From: Bacteroidota bacterium
Lineage (GTDB): Bacteria; Bacteroidota; Ignavibacteria; UBA10030; SZUA-254
Direction: 5' to 3'
DNA: 64,000 nucleotides
NCBI GenBank assembly: GCA_036522515.1
Contig: DATDFQ010000028.1
Span: 18,007 to 82,006, forward strand
Below, piece after piece: positions 34,844 through 45,638 of this stretch; position 1 is the stretch's first letter; the number at the start of each line of letters is the position of its first letter. Position numbers and translations under genes: made by a program. Below the pieces are notes generated by a model. It did not search any database and had not been told where the DNA came from. It saw only the letters and a program-made list of their open reading frames with translations.

Positions 34844-35549
34844 AGATATTCTCCTTTTTTTGCAGATAGGGGGCGGGTTTGTACTTCCTCAGCACGGCTT
34901 TGGTCATCGCCCGAACTATCGCCTGCTGCTCCTGGATCGGCCTGGTTGCGTCGATGACCTGGAGATTGTACTCGGCGGACATGGTGTCGTATTCCTCAAG
35001 GATCTTGCTCTGAAACATCCGAAAACTTTCACTCGGATCGCCGCTGAGGCCGAGGTCCATTCCCGCCTCGTGAAATTTAAGATTGATGCGGCCGTTCAGG
35101 ATCCGGCTGAGGGAGACTTCGATCGGCACCTTGAAGTAGATGGCCAGGTCGGGTTTTGCCGCAAAGCCGTAGAGGTTTCTGACCCACTCCGGGTGAACAC
35201 CCCGAACGACATCCCTCGCGAAGGCCGTGTAGACATACCGGTCGGCCAGGACGATCATCCCCGCCTTCAAAGGCGGAATGATCAAATGCGCGAGGCGGTC
35301 GGCAAAGTCCGTGGCATGGAGGATGCTGAAGGTGGTGGGGGTGAGGAGATTTTTCTTCTTCCCCAGCTTGATCGTCTGCTTCACCAGCGCCGAGGAGTTC
35401 CACTCCGTGAGAAAGGCGCGGTAACGCTGGCTCGAGAGCCATTTGTGAAGCAGCTGGAGCTGTGTCGACTTACCCGACCCGTCGATTCCTTCGACGACGA
35501 TGAGACGGCCCGGATAAGGGTGGTTTCTGAAGAGGCTTTGTCCTGTCAT
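34833..35549 (-). CDS. Thymidylate-kinase-like protein
   Basis: 238 residues, paralogue of the next gene downstream. P-loop GIDGSGKST (21-29) is intact with Lys27. DRYVYTAFARDVVRG and KPDLAIYFKVPIEVSLSRI follow the family plan. It overlaps the paralogue by 11 bases. It may be the genuine dTMP kinase of this organism or a relative acting on another substrate; two tandem copies in a phosphate locus argue against simple housekeeping. Confidence 0.8.
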   Translation of the reverse strand: MTGQSLFRNHPYPGRLIVVEGIDGSGKSTQLQLLHKWLSSQRYRAFLTEWNSSALVKQTIKLGKKKNLLTPTTFSILHATDFADRLAHLIIPPLKAGMIVLADRYVYTAFARDVVRGVHPEWVRNLYGFAAKPDLAIYFKVPIEVSLSRILNGRINLKFHEAGMDLGLSGDPSESFRMFQSKILEEYDTMSAEYNLQVIDATRPIQEQQAIVRAMTKAVLRKYKPAPYLQKKENIYVK

Positions 35550-36054
35550 GCTGTTTAGCCGGTGATAGTAATCGAAGCTGTTTTGGTGTGAGGTGATAGA
35601 TCAAACGACCGGTGGAACCGGTCCGGAGTTCATCCACGTCGATTCTGCAGAGCCCGCCCTTCTTGAACACGATGGAGAGTGCGGGTGAGCCCAGGAGCGT
35701 GGAAGCAAACACCCCGAGATCAGGTTCATGCCCCACGATCAAGAGAGACTCCTTTTGCCGCCCGAGGAGGAGGGCGTTCACGAGCATCCCGGGCTCCCGC
35801 CCGGGCAGGAGTTCCTCCAGAATTGTAATCTTCCCCGCAAGGCCGAGCTCTTTGGCTGCGATCCTCGCGGTATCGAGGGCGCGTTTGAGGGGGCTTGAGA
35901 AAATAATGTCAACCGTCCCGATTGCCGCAGCGATCCCCCCGGCGGCCTTCCGCATCTTTTTTCTTCCATCCTCCGTGAGCGGCCGGTCGTCGTTGGGATA
36001 GTGGGTTCCCGCCCGGGGAACTGCGATCGCATGCCGCAAGAGGTGAAGACGCAT
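35470..36054 (-). CDS. sixA: SixA-type phosphohistidine phosphatase
   Basis: 194 residues, histidine phosphatase superfamily. The catalytic RHA is in LHLLRHAIAVPR (residues 2-13); SSPLKRALDTA supplies the second Arg and LIVGHEPDLG the second His. SixA removes phosphate from phosphohistidine on HPt domains and PTS proteins. The core ends near residue 163; the last 27 residues, rich in Lys/Arg/Pro, overlap the kinase start by 80 bases and look like out-of-frame read-through. Confidence 0.85.
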   Translation of the reverse strand: MRLHLLRHAIAVPRAGTHYPNDDRPLTEDGRKKMRKAAGGIAAAIGTVDIIFSSPLKRALDTARIAAKELGLAGKITILEELLPGREPGMLVNALLLGRQKESLLIVGHEPDLGVFASTLLGSPALSIVFKKGGLCRIDVDELRTGSTGRLIYHLTPKQLRLLSPAKQHDRTKPLQKPPLSGPSHRRRRNRRVG

Positions 36055-36103
36055 CGGGCTTATCGGCGATTTGTTGAACGTGATGGAATGGCTTCGGGCG
36101 GCG

Positions 36104-36538
36104 CTATTTTGAATCGAGGGCTTTCTCGAACCGTTTGCGAAGCGCTGAGATTTCCCGTTGTTTCAGCGCGGCGCGCAGCCGGGCGAACAATTCAAGCCTC
36201 AGGGCCCGCTGACCGGAGAGAAGCTCGCGCAGGGGCCGCAACGCGAGCGCCGGTTCATCCGCGCTTTGCATCGAATTAAAGATCTCGAATTCCCTGAGGA
36301 AATCCGCCAGGATCCCGATCGATACGTCGCAATCATGTATCAACCCCATCAGCCGGAGGATGTCCCGAATCTCCTTCAGCGACCGCGCGAACGCTTTCCC
36401 GAAGGCAGGGGCGAACGCTTCCATGGCGAATCGGAGCCGCTTACCCTCCAGGCGCATGTCGTGCAATTCCCGGGCATTGTCGGGGTTGCGGAGGACCAGA
36501 TTGCTCCCCGCAAAAAAACGCCGCAGAAGAACCGGCAA
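36104..36538 (-). pseudogene. CHAD domain protein, C-terminal half (split gene)
   Basis: 144 residues from a TTG at 36538. It contains the second CHAD half with ARELHDMRLEGKRLRFAMEAF, the conserved His/Arg/Lys motif that binds polyphosphate, and a helical tail. The first half is at 36583-37134 in the other frame. The shift must lie in 36584-36604, the only stretch where both frames are open. It could be a disabled gene, a sequence error, or a programmed shift. Confidence 0.7.
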
Positions 36539-36582
36539 CAGCCTTCGCCCGTTGGATCGAAAACTCTGCTGTGGTCTCGGCT

Positions 36583-37134
36583 TCAGATGGAAGCCAGGAA
36601 TTTACGCAGATCCCGGCCGGCCTGCGCCGATTCGAATCTCTTGAGCCGGCGGACGAGTCGACGCCGTTCGTCCGTTTGCCGGCGGAGTGTTCGCGCCGCG
36701 ATCAGATCCAGGGCGGACCGGTCTGATCCGGAAAACGATCCCCGCCGGTCTTTGAGCAGGGAGAGAAACACGTCCATCTCTCTCACCCTTCCGGCCGCTC
36801 TGATCAGGGAGCGGATTGATTGAGCCTGTCCCCCGGCCTTCTTTCCGCTGAAACAGCTGTGAAACAACTGAAGGAGCGTCTGAATCCTGCGCGCGTTTGT
36901 CCGGAGATCGTGGAGCGCTTCGGCGTCGGTTCCCTCGGCAGAGGGCCCGATCAATGATTGCAAGGATTGATAATACGCGCCAAGAATCTGTTTCAGGCAA
37001 ATCCGCAGGCTTGCTTCCGGGTCGATTCGAAGTGAGGCTGCTCCCCCTGGCACTCTGGAACCTCTGGGCATTAATGAATTTTGCGATCGGTCGGTGGTAA
37101 GATAGCAGATTTTCGGGTGAGGCTCAAGTCCCAA
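36583..37134 (-). pseudogene. CHAD domain protein, N-terminal half (split gene)
   Basis: 183 residues: the first CHAD half with ALHDLRTNARRIQTLLQLF near residue 93, then helices with many Arg, ending FLASI and TGA. Full CHAD proteins carry two such motifs; the second is in 36104-36538. CHAD domains bind inorganic polyphosphate granules. The first 25 residues (MGLEPHPKICYL...) may not be translated; an internal start at Met22 is more likely. Confidence 0.7.
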
Positions 37135-37257
37135 GGAACGGCGCAGGAAGATACCCCCCAGTTGTTACGGAGTGATGATGCGGGGGTTAAGAAATCATTA
37201 AATCGGAATGTCCGCCCGCCCCGTCATTCTCATCCGGATCGGCATTTGGCCAAGATC

Positions 37258-37276
37258 TTTATACCATCCTTATACC
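37258..37276 (+). promoter_or_regulatory. Candidate KdpE operator upstream of kdpC
   Basis: TTTATAC and CTTATAC repeat at 11-base spacing (TTTATACCATCCTTATACC). This resembles the E. coli KdpE site, which has TTTATA followed by a TTTACA. A -10-like TATTAT lies at 37330-37335, with no -35 consensus, as expected of an activated promoter. Confidence 0.45.
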
Positions 37277-37373
37277 CCCGCGCCCTCATTTTACGGCTTC
37301 TTCATTTCTTTTCCGTTCGCCCCGTCCCATATTATGACCATCAAAAATCCGGAGAAACCGTCTTGAGCTTCAT

Positions 37374-37970
37374 ATGTTGATTCTGAAGCAACTTCGTCCC
37401 GCGATCATCCTGATCGTCCTGTTTACGATCCTTACAGGGCTCGCCTATCCGCTTCTCATCACTGCGGTCGCACAACTTGTATTCCCGGAAACGGCAAACG
37501 GAAGTCTCATCTCGAGGGGTGGGAAGGCGATCGGCTCGGAGCTCATCGGCCAGGCGTTCAGTGATCCGAAGTATTTCTGGCCCCGTCCTTCGGCGACGAG
37601 CCCCTTCCCCTACAACGCCGGCGCCTCGACCGGATCAAATTACGGGCCGCTGAACCCGGCACTCCTGGCCGGGGTCAGGAAACGCATAGAGGATTTGAAA
37701 CGCGCCGACCCCGAGAACGACCGGCCCATCCCGGTCGACCTTGTGACCGCTTCGGGAAGCGGTCTCGACCCGCACATCAGCGTGGCTGCTGCGCTCTACC
37801 AGCTTCCCCGTGTGGCGAGAGTCCGGGGAATGACCGAAGATAGAATTCGATCCCTGGTCGACCGGTACACGGAATGGAGACAGTTTGGATTTCTCGGCGA
37901 ACCACGTGTAAACGTGTTGCGACTGAACTTTGCATTGGATGAAATCCGTTCTCTCCCGGAGGTGAAATAA
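37374..37970 (+). CDS. kdpC: K+-transporting ATPase subunit KdpC
   Basis: 198 residues. One N-terminal helix (about 10-32) anchors a periplasmic domain with FSDPKYFWPRPSATSPFPYNAGASTGSNYGPLNP and LVTASGSGLDPHIS, all KdpC hallmarks. KdpC stabilises the KdpA-KdpB complex. In most operons it follows kdpB; here it is first. It has an extended C-terminal tail of about 15 residues after the usual VNVLRLNFAL. Confidence 0.94.
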   Translation: MLILKQLRPAIILIVLFTILTGLAYPLLITAVAQLVFPETANGSLISRGGKAIGSELIGQAFSDPKYFWPRPSATSPFPYNAGASTGSNYGPLNPALLAGVRKRIEDLKRADPENDRPIPVDLVTASGSGLDPHISVAAALYQLPRVARVRGMTEDRIRSLVDRYTEWRQFGFLGEPRVNVLRLNFALDEIRSLPEVK

Positions 37971-37972
37971 CC

Positions 37973-38080
37973 ATGGACATCCTCTATATCGGCATCGTAC
38001 TCGTGTTCTTTCTGCTCACCTGGGGCCTCCTGAAGGGATGCGATCTTCTCGGCGAAGAGAAGTCGGGAGACCGGTCATGA
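37973..38080 (+). CDS. 35-residue membrane peptide between kdpC and kdpF
   Basis: ATG 37973 to TGA 38080: a single helix (YIGIVLVFFLLTWGLLKGC) followed by an acidic/basic tail. GGAGG lies 12 bases before the ATG and its stop overlaps the kdpF start by 4 bases (ATGA), strongly suggesting coupled translation. I do not recognise a named family, but similar short ORFs precede kdpF in other phyla. Possibly an accessory subunit of the Kdp pump. Confidence 0.7.
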   Translation: MDILYIGIVLVFFLLTWGLLKGCDLLGEEKSGDRS

Positions 38081-38169
38081 GCTGGCTCTATATAATTTCC
38101 GGAATTATCTCCCTCGGACTGCTGATCTACCTATTTGTGGCCCTCTTGAAGCCGGAGATATTCGAATGA
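38077..38169 (+). CDS. kdpF: K+-transporting ATPase small subunit KdpF
   Basis: 30 residues (MSWLYIISGIISLG then one helix and ALLKPEIFE), the classic KdpF pattern with a C-terminal L-L-K/R-P-E-x-F. It overlaps both neighbours by ATGA (38077-38080 and 38166-38169). KdpF stabilises the KdpABC complex. Confidence 0.88.
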   Translation: MSWLYIISGIISLGLLIYLFVALLKPEIFE

Positions 38170-39908
38170 CATTCAGCGGCGTTTTACAAATTGTGATCTA
38201 CCTGGCCGTCTTACTCCTTCTTGTCAAGCCCTTGGGCGCTTTCATGGCAAGGGTGTACCGGCGTGAGCGGACATTTCTCGATCCGGTTCTCGGTCCTCTG
38301 GAGCGATTGCTCTACCGGCTTTCGCGGATCGATCCCGACAAGGAAATGGACTGGAAGGAAAACGCGGCTGCATTACTCGTCTTCAATTTCGCAGGGCTGA
38401 TTGTCGTCTATGCAGTACAGCGCCTGCAGCAGTTCCTTCCCATAAACCCCCAGGGTCTGGGGGCGGTATCCCCCGACTCTGCCTTCAACACGGCCGTGAG
38501 CTTCGCCTCGAATACGAACTGGCAGGGATACGGGGGCGAGACGACGATGAGCTACCTGACGCAGATGATCGCCCTGACCGTTCAGAATTTCCTCTCCGCG
38601 GCGTCGGGGATGGCGGTGCTGGCGCTTTTCATCCGGGGAATCTCCCGTCACTCCGTCAAGACGCTCGGGAATTTCTGGGTCGACATGACCCGGAGTACCC
38701 TCTACATTCTCCTCCCCCTTTCCGTCGTGCTGGCCCTGGTCCTGGTATCACAGGGAGTTGTGCAGACGTTTTCCCCCCCGGTCTCCGTGCCGCTTCTCGA
38801 GCGAACAGTGGATGGGACCGGAGCCGCCGTCACGCAGCAGGTGATCCCTGTCGGACCTGTCGCCTCTCAAATCGCGATCAAGCAGCTCGGTACGAACGGC
38901 GGGGGATTCTTCAACGTCAATTCCGCGCATCCCTTTGAGAATCCGACGCCCCTCACGGATTTCCTCGAGATGCTCTCCATTCTGCTTATCGCCGCGGCGC
39001 TCTGTTATACGTACGGCTCCATGGTGGGCGACACGCGGCAGGGGTGGGCGGTGCTCGCGTCGATGTTGATCATACTCATCCCGGCCATAGTTGTGACACA
39101 CGCTGCCGAATCGTCCGGTAACCCGAAACTGGCGGCCCTCAACGTGGAGCAGCGCTCCACCTCGATCAACCCGGGTGGAAACATGGAGGGAAAGGAAGTG
39201 CGGTTTGGCATCGCGAACTCCGCGACCTGGGCAATCGCGACAACGGCCGCATCAAACGGTTCGGTGAATTCCATGCATGATTCGTTCACCCCGATGGGGG
39301 GGTTGATGGCGCTCGTCATGATGCAGCTCGGGGAGGTGGTCCTCGGCGGCGTCGGATCCGGTCTCTACGGGATGGTGGTCTTCGTGATCGTGGCGGTGTT
39401 CGTCGCGGGATTGCTGGTGGGCCGGACACCGGAGTACCTGGGTCATAAGATCGAGGCCTACGAAATGAAGATGGCCTCGCTCCTGATCCTCATCATGCCG
39501 CTGACGGTCCTCGGACTGACGGCCCTTGCCGTCGTCACGGACCCGGGGAAGGCGGCAATGCTCAACCCGGGCCCGCACGGCTTCAGCGAGATCCTCTACG
39601 CCTTCACTTCAGAGGGCAACAACAACGGAAGCGCATTCGCGGGCGTGAGTGCGAATACCCCCTATTACAACATCACCGGGGGGATCGCGATGTTGATCAG
39701 CCGATACTGGCTCGCGGTGCCAACGCTTGCTCTTGCCGGTTCACTCGTGAGGAAGAAACTCGTTCCCACGAGCGAAGGAACGCTTCCGACTCACACCCCT
39801 CTTTTCATTTTCTGGCTGATTGCGGTCGTCCTCATCGTCGGGGCTCTCAACTTCCTGCCGGCACTCGCGCTCGGCCCGATCGTGGAACATTTCATGATTG
39901 CATATTGA
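38166..39908 (+). CDS. kdpA: K+-transporting ATPase subunit KdpA
   Basis: 580 residues, ten-helix potassium channel-like subunit of the superfamily of K+ transporters. Four filter-like loops are visible: [54 protein letters not shown], and an [12 protein letters not shown] loop. It forms the ion pathway. The 5' end overlaps kdpF. Confidence 0.96.
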   Translation: MTFSGVLQIVIYLAVLLLLVKPLGAFMARVYRRERTFLDPVLGPLERLLYRLSRIDPDKEMDWKENAAALLVFNFAGLIVVYAVQRLQQFLPINPQGLGAVSPDSAFNTAVSFASNTNWQGYGGETTMSYLTQMIALTVQNFLSAASGMAVLALFIRGISRHSVKTLGNFWVDMTRSTLYILLPLSVVLALVLVSQGVVQTFSPPVSVPLLERTVDGTGAAVTQQVIPVGPVASQIAIKQLGTNGGGFFNVNSAHPFENPTPLTDFLEMLSILLIAAALCYTYGSMVGDTRQGWAVLASMLIILIPAIVVTHAAESSGNPKLAALNVEQRSTSINPGGNMEGKEVRFGIANSATWAIATTAASNGSVNSMHDSFTPMGGLMALVMMQLGEVVLGGVGSGLYGMVVFVIVAVFVAGLLVGRTPEYLGHKIEAYEMKMASLLILIMPLTVLGLTALAVVTDPGKAAMLNPGPHGFSEILYAFTSEGNNNGSAFAGVSANTPYYNITGGIAMLISRYWLAVPTLALAGSLVRKKLVPTSEGTLPTHTPLFIFWLIAVVLIVGALNFLPALALGPIVEHFMIAY

Positions 39909-39909
39909 C

Positions 39910-42018
<2,109 letters not shown>

Positions 42019-42142
42019 GCGCCGGCGCGGTCCGACGCCGGCCTCGTGAGGAGCGAAAACCGTATCATCGGTTCGATAATCGTTCGTTTTTGAGCTTCTT
42101 CCCGCAATGAATATGAGGCCGGGAATTGGTATATTTTGAGCC

Positions 42143-44818
42143 ATGAAGGCTGAGGACCATATCCGTCCCGATCCCGATGCCCTTCTCAACACGCTGAAAA
42201 AGGAGGAGGCGGAGGAAGGAAAGGGGCGTCTCAAGATCTTTTTCGGCATGTCCGCAGGCGTCGGCAAAACCTACGATATGCTCAAGTCGGCGCATGAGGC
42301 GAAGTCGAAGGGAATAGACGTCGTCATCGGGTATGTGGAAACGCACAAACGCCCGGAGACCGAAGCCCTGCTCGCAGGCCTGCCGGTGATTCCGAGAAAA
42401 TCGTATCCCTACCGCGGCACGATCCTCGAAGAAATGGATCTCGACGCCATCCTCACGCGCAAGCCACGTCTCGCGCTGGTCGATGAGCTTGCACACACGA
42501 ATGCTCCGGGCAGCAGGCACACGAAGCGTTTTCAGGATGTGCAGGAGATCCTCGAAAGCGGAATTGACGTCTACACGACGGTGAATGTCCAGCATCTCGA
42601 GAGCCGTGCGGACACCGTCGCGCAGATTACCGGAACGACGGTCAGGGAGACGGTCCCCGACTCGATTTTCGACCAGGCTGACGAGGTGGAAATCATCGAC
42701 ATCCCTCCCGATGACCTCTTGAAACGGCTCTCCGAAGGTAAGGTCTACACGCCTGAGCGCTCCCAGCAGGCCATTGAAAATTTTTTCCGGAAGGGGACTC
42801 TGACCGCCCTCAGGGAGATGTCGCTCCGGTTGACCGCCGAAAGGGTCGATCACCAGCTGCGCGATTATATGCGGACGGAGCGCATCTCCGGGCCGTGGAA
42901 ATCCGGCCAGCGCCTGCTGGTAGGGATCAGCCCCAGCCCCCAGAGCGCTACCTTGATCCGGTGGGGCCGGCGCATGGCCTATACGATGGATGCCTCCTGG
43001 ATCGCGGTCTATGTCGAGGGCTCCTCGCGGATGACCGATGCTACGAAGGCCAGGCTGGCGAAAAACATCAAACTGGCCAGGGAGCTCGGAGCGGAGATCA
43101 TCACGACGGCCGACGAGGACGTCGCCAGAGCGCTTGTCAGAGTGGCCCGGCAGCAGAATTCGACGCAGATTCTGGTCGGGAAACCACAACAGCAGTTCTC
43201 CTTCAGGAAGAATCTGCTCGACAGGGTCATCGAGCAAAGCGGTGAGCTCGATGTATATGTCGTCGGCGGCGAGAACGAATCGCCGAAACGTCCCGCTTTG
43301 TTCCGGATCCCTGAATTACACTCGGGGATCCTGCAATACCTTGCCGCCGCCGCCGCGGTCTGCGCGGTCGGCCTCCTTTGCTACCCCTTATCGGGGTATC
43401 TCGGATATCAGACGGTCTCGCTGATCCTTTTGCTCACCGTCGCACTCCTGCCGCTCAAGCTCGGTGCCGGACCCGTTTTGCTCGCCGCCGGCGCGAGCGC
43501 GCTTGTCTGGGACTTTTTCTTCATCCCTCCCCGCTTCACCTTCGTGGTGGCGCGGGGACAGGACATCCTCATGCTCGCGACCTACTTCGCGATCGCGGCG
43601 GTGACAGGAGCTCTCACTGCGCGGGTCCGGGCCCGGGAGAAGGCGGTCCGGAGCAGGGAGGAACGAACCCAGGCCCTCTATTCGCTCACGAAGGACCTTG
43701 CGAACGCGACGAGCCAGACTGAGGTCGCCGAAGCGGCTGTCTCCAATTTGCGGCGGTTTTTTCAGGCCGATGTCGCGATATTCCTTACGGATCTTGACGG
43801 CGAGATCTTTACCAGGCCTCACGAATCGAGCAGCTTCGCCGTCGACGAGAAAGAGTTCGGAGTCGCCGCATGGGTCTACTGGAACGAGAAAAAAGCGGGG
43901 AAGTTTACCGACACGCTTCCGTTCGCGCAGGCGATCTACTATCCGATGTCCGGACCGCGGTATCCGCTCGGTGTGGTGGGAGTCAGGTTCAACCAGCAGA
44001 ATCCGCCTGCGATCGAACAGGAGGTCCTCCTGGAGAATTTTATCAGCCAGGTGGCTTCCACCCTCGAGCGGGAACAGCTCAACGAGATGGCGAAGCGATC
44101 GATCGCGATTGCGGAATCGGAACGGCTCTATAAGACGTTGTTCAATTCGATTTCCCACGAATTGCGGACGCCGATCGCCGCGATTGTCAGTGCCTCCGAG
44201 GGCCTTCTCGATGAGCGGACATCGGAGCGGACGGGCGTCCGGAATGAACTTGCGGGGGAGATCCATACCGCGGCTCAACGGCTGAACCGGCTCATCGGAA
44301 ATCTGCTCGACATGACCCGCCTCGAATCCGGGCGGCTGGCGCCGGTGCTCGACTGGTGCGAGGTGCGGGATCTGATCAATACGGCTGCCGATAAACTTGC
44401 CGCGGAACTGAACGGACACACCCTTTCGATCGATATCCCGGCAGGAATCCCCCTGGTGAAAGTGGATTTCGGACTGATGGAACAGGTGCTTGTGAACCTG
44501 CTTCATAATGCGGCATCGTACACGCCTGCGGGATCATCGATTTGGGTCCGCGTCCTTGCGGGAGAAAGCGAGTGTGTTATCATCATTTCCGACAACGGGC
44601 CCGGCCTTCCCCGGGAGGCTGTGCCGAAGCTCTTCGAAAAGTTTTACCGCGTCCCCGGGACGAAGGCGGGAGGAACCGGCCTCGGGCTCTCGATCGCGCG
44701 CGGCTTCACGGAGGCGCAGGGCGGAGCACTCAGTGTCGGGAACAGGGAGGGGGGCGGGGCAGAGTTCACCATCCGTTTGCCGCTGCTGGAACGGCCGCGT
44801 GGAGAAGAGCAGCCGTGA
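42143..44818 (+). CDS. kdpD: Osmosensitive K+ channel histidine kinase KdpD
   Basis: 891 residues with the full KdpD architecture: KdpD N-domain with Walker A GMSAGVGKT and DELAHTNAPGSRHTKR (about 25-235), USP domain (about 250-370), four membrane helices (about 395-495), GAF domain (about 520-640), HisKA with SISHELRTP, and HATPase with NLLHNAASYTP and GGTGLGLSIARG. It senses K+ and turgor and phosphorylates KdpE. Confidence 0.96.
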   Translation: MKAEDHIRPDPDALLNTLKKEEAEEGKGRLKIFFGMSAGVGKTYDMLKSAHEAKSKGIDVVIGYVETHKRPETEALLAGLPVIPRKSYPYRGTILEEMDLDAILTRKPRLALVDELAHTNAPGSRHTKRFQDVQEILESGIDVYTTVNVQHLESRADTVAQITGTTVRETVPDSIFDQADEVEIIDIPPDDLLKRLSEGKVYTPERSQQAIENFFRKGTLTALREMSLRLTAERVDHQLRDYMRTERISGPWKSGQRLLVGISPSPQSATLIRWGRRMAYTMDASWIAVYVEGSSRMTDATKARLAKNIKLARELGAEIITTADEDVARALVRVARQQNSTQILVGKPQQQFSFRKNLLDRVIEQSGELDVYVVGGENESPKRPALFRIPELHSGILQYLAAAAAVCAVGLLCYPLSGYLGYQTVSLILLLTVALLPLKLGAGPVLLAAGASALVWDFFFIPPRFTFVVARGQDILMLATYFAIAAVTGALTARVRAREKAVRSREERTQALYSLTKDLANATSQTEVAEAAVSNLRRFFQADVAIFLTDLDGEIFTRPHESSSFAVDEKEFGVAAWVYWNEKKAGKFTDTLPFAQAIYYPMSGPRYPLGVVGVRFNQQNPPAIEQEVLLENFISQVASTLEREQLNEMAKRSIAIAESERLYKTLFNSISHELRTPIAAIVSASEGLLDERTSERTGVRNELAGEIHTAAQRLNRLIGNLLDMTRLESGRLAPVLDWCEVRDLINTAADKLAAELNGHTLSIDIPAGIPLVKVDFGLMEQVLVNLLHNAASYTPAGSSIWVRVLAGESECVIIISDNGPGLPREAVPKLFEKFYRVPGTKAGGTGLGLSIARGFTEAQGGALSVGNREGGGAEFTIRLPLLERPRGEEQP

Positions 44819-45516
44819 CCACGCCGGTACCGGTCCTTGTGATCGATGACGAGGTCCAGATGAGACGCCTGCTGCGCATAACGCTGGAGGCGTCGGGCTT
44901 CAAGGTCCATCTGGCGGAATCAGGTGAGGATGGATTGCGGCAGGCCGCAACGTCCAGGCCGGAAGCAGTTATCCTGGACCTCGGGCTCCAGGATATGGAG
45001 GGCCTCCAGATTCTACGGAAATTGCGGGAGTGGGCAAAATTCCCGATCCTCATCCTTTCGGTGCGCGCACAGGAGCAGGATATCATCGCGGCGCTCGACG
45101 CGGGTGCGGACGATTATCTCACGAAACCTTTCCGCACCGGCGAGCTCCTGGCCCGGCTTCGGTCTGCATTGCGCCACAACCAGAGGACGGAGGCCGGGAC
45201 CGTCTTTACGAGCGGCTCACTTTCGGTGGACCTTGCCGCGCGCCTCGTGAAGAAAAACGGCGAGGTGATCAAGCTGACCCCGACCGAGTACTCTCTTCTC
45301 GCCTTGTTCGTGCGGAACGCCGGCCGGGTGCTCACACACGGATTTATTCTCCAGCAAGTCTGGGGACCCACCTTCGAGGAAGAGACTCAGTACTCGCGTG
45401 TGTACGTCGGCCAGTTGCGCAAGAAGCTGGAAGATGATCCGGAGAGCCCGCGGTTGCTGCTCACCGAATCGGGCATCGGGTACCGCCTGGCGGCAGGGGA
45501 CGAGGGTTCGGGGTAA
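44815..45516 (+). CDS. kdpE: KDP operon response regulator KdpE, GTG start
   Basis: 233 residues: receiver with VIDDE, phospho-Asp in VILDLGLQDMEG and Lys in YLTKPF, then an OmpR-type winged helix (LTPTEYSLLALFVRNAGRVLTH ... YVGQLRKKLEDD). I use the GTG at 44815 that overlaps the kdpD TGA (GTGA). The open frame extends to 44542 as a kdpD shadow. Confidence 0.93.
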   Translation: MTTPVPVLVIDDEVQMRRLLRITLEASGFKVHLAESGEDGLRQAATSRPEAVILDLGLQDMEGLQILRKLREWAKFPILILSVRAQEQDIIAALDAGADDYLTKPFRTGELLARLRSALRHNQRTEAGTVFTSGSLSVDLAARLVKKNGEVIKLTPTEYSLLALFVRNAGRVLTHGFILQQVWGPTFEEETQYSRVYVGQLRKKLEDDPESPRLLLTESGIGYRLAAGDEGSG

Positions 45517-45552
45517 GGACCATATTGGTCCGCAATCATTTCTATGGAGATT

Positions 45553-45611
45553 CGGTAGGCGCAGGCTTCAGCCTGCGTTTAAGTGCACGCGACCTGAAGG
45601 TCGCGCCTACC
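45553..45611. repeat. Family A repeat pair after kdpE
   Basis: CGGTAG plus GCGCAGGCTTCAGCCTGCG (45553-45577) and CGCGACCTGAAGGTCGCG plus CCTACC (45588-45611). Here the two units are in the opposite order to the copy at 24511-24572. It lies between convergent genes and might serve as a two-way terminator. Confidence 0.85.
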
Positions 45612-45638
45612 GATGCCTAGGGCCGCCTCACCCCGATT

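Noticed and set aside
34112..35549. PPK2 polyphosphate kinases
   Set aside because: P-loop and DRY motifs are those of thymidylate kinase, not PPK2; kept only as a functional speculation.
37180..37200. Pho box upstream of the split CHAD gene
   Set aside because: GTTAA and ATTAA are 11 bases apart but only two weak half-sites; insufficient.
37135..37373. c-di-AMP or potassium riboswitch before kdpC
   Set aside because: No conserved riboswitch core or paired elements that I can recognise.
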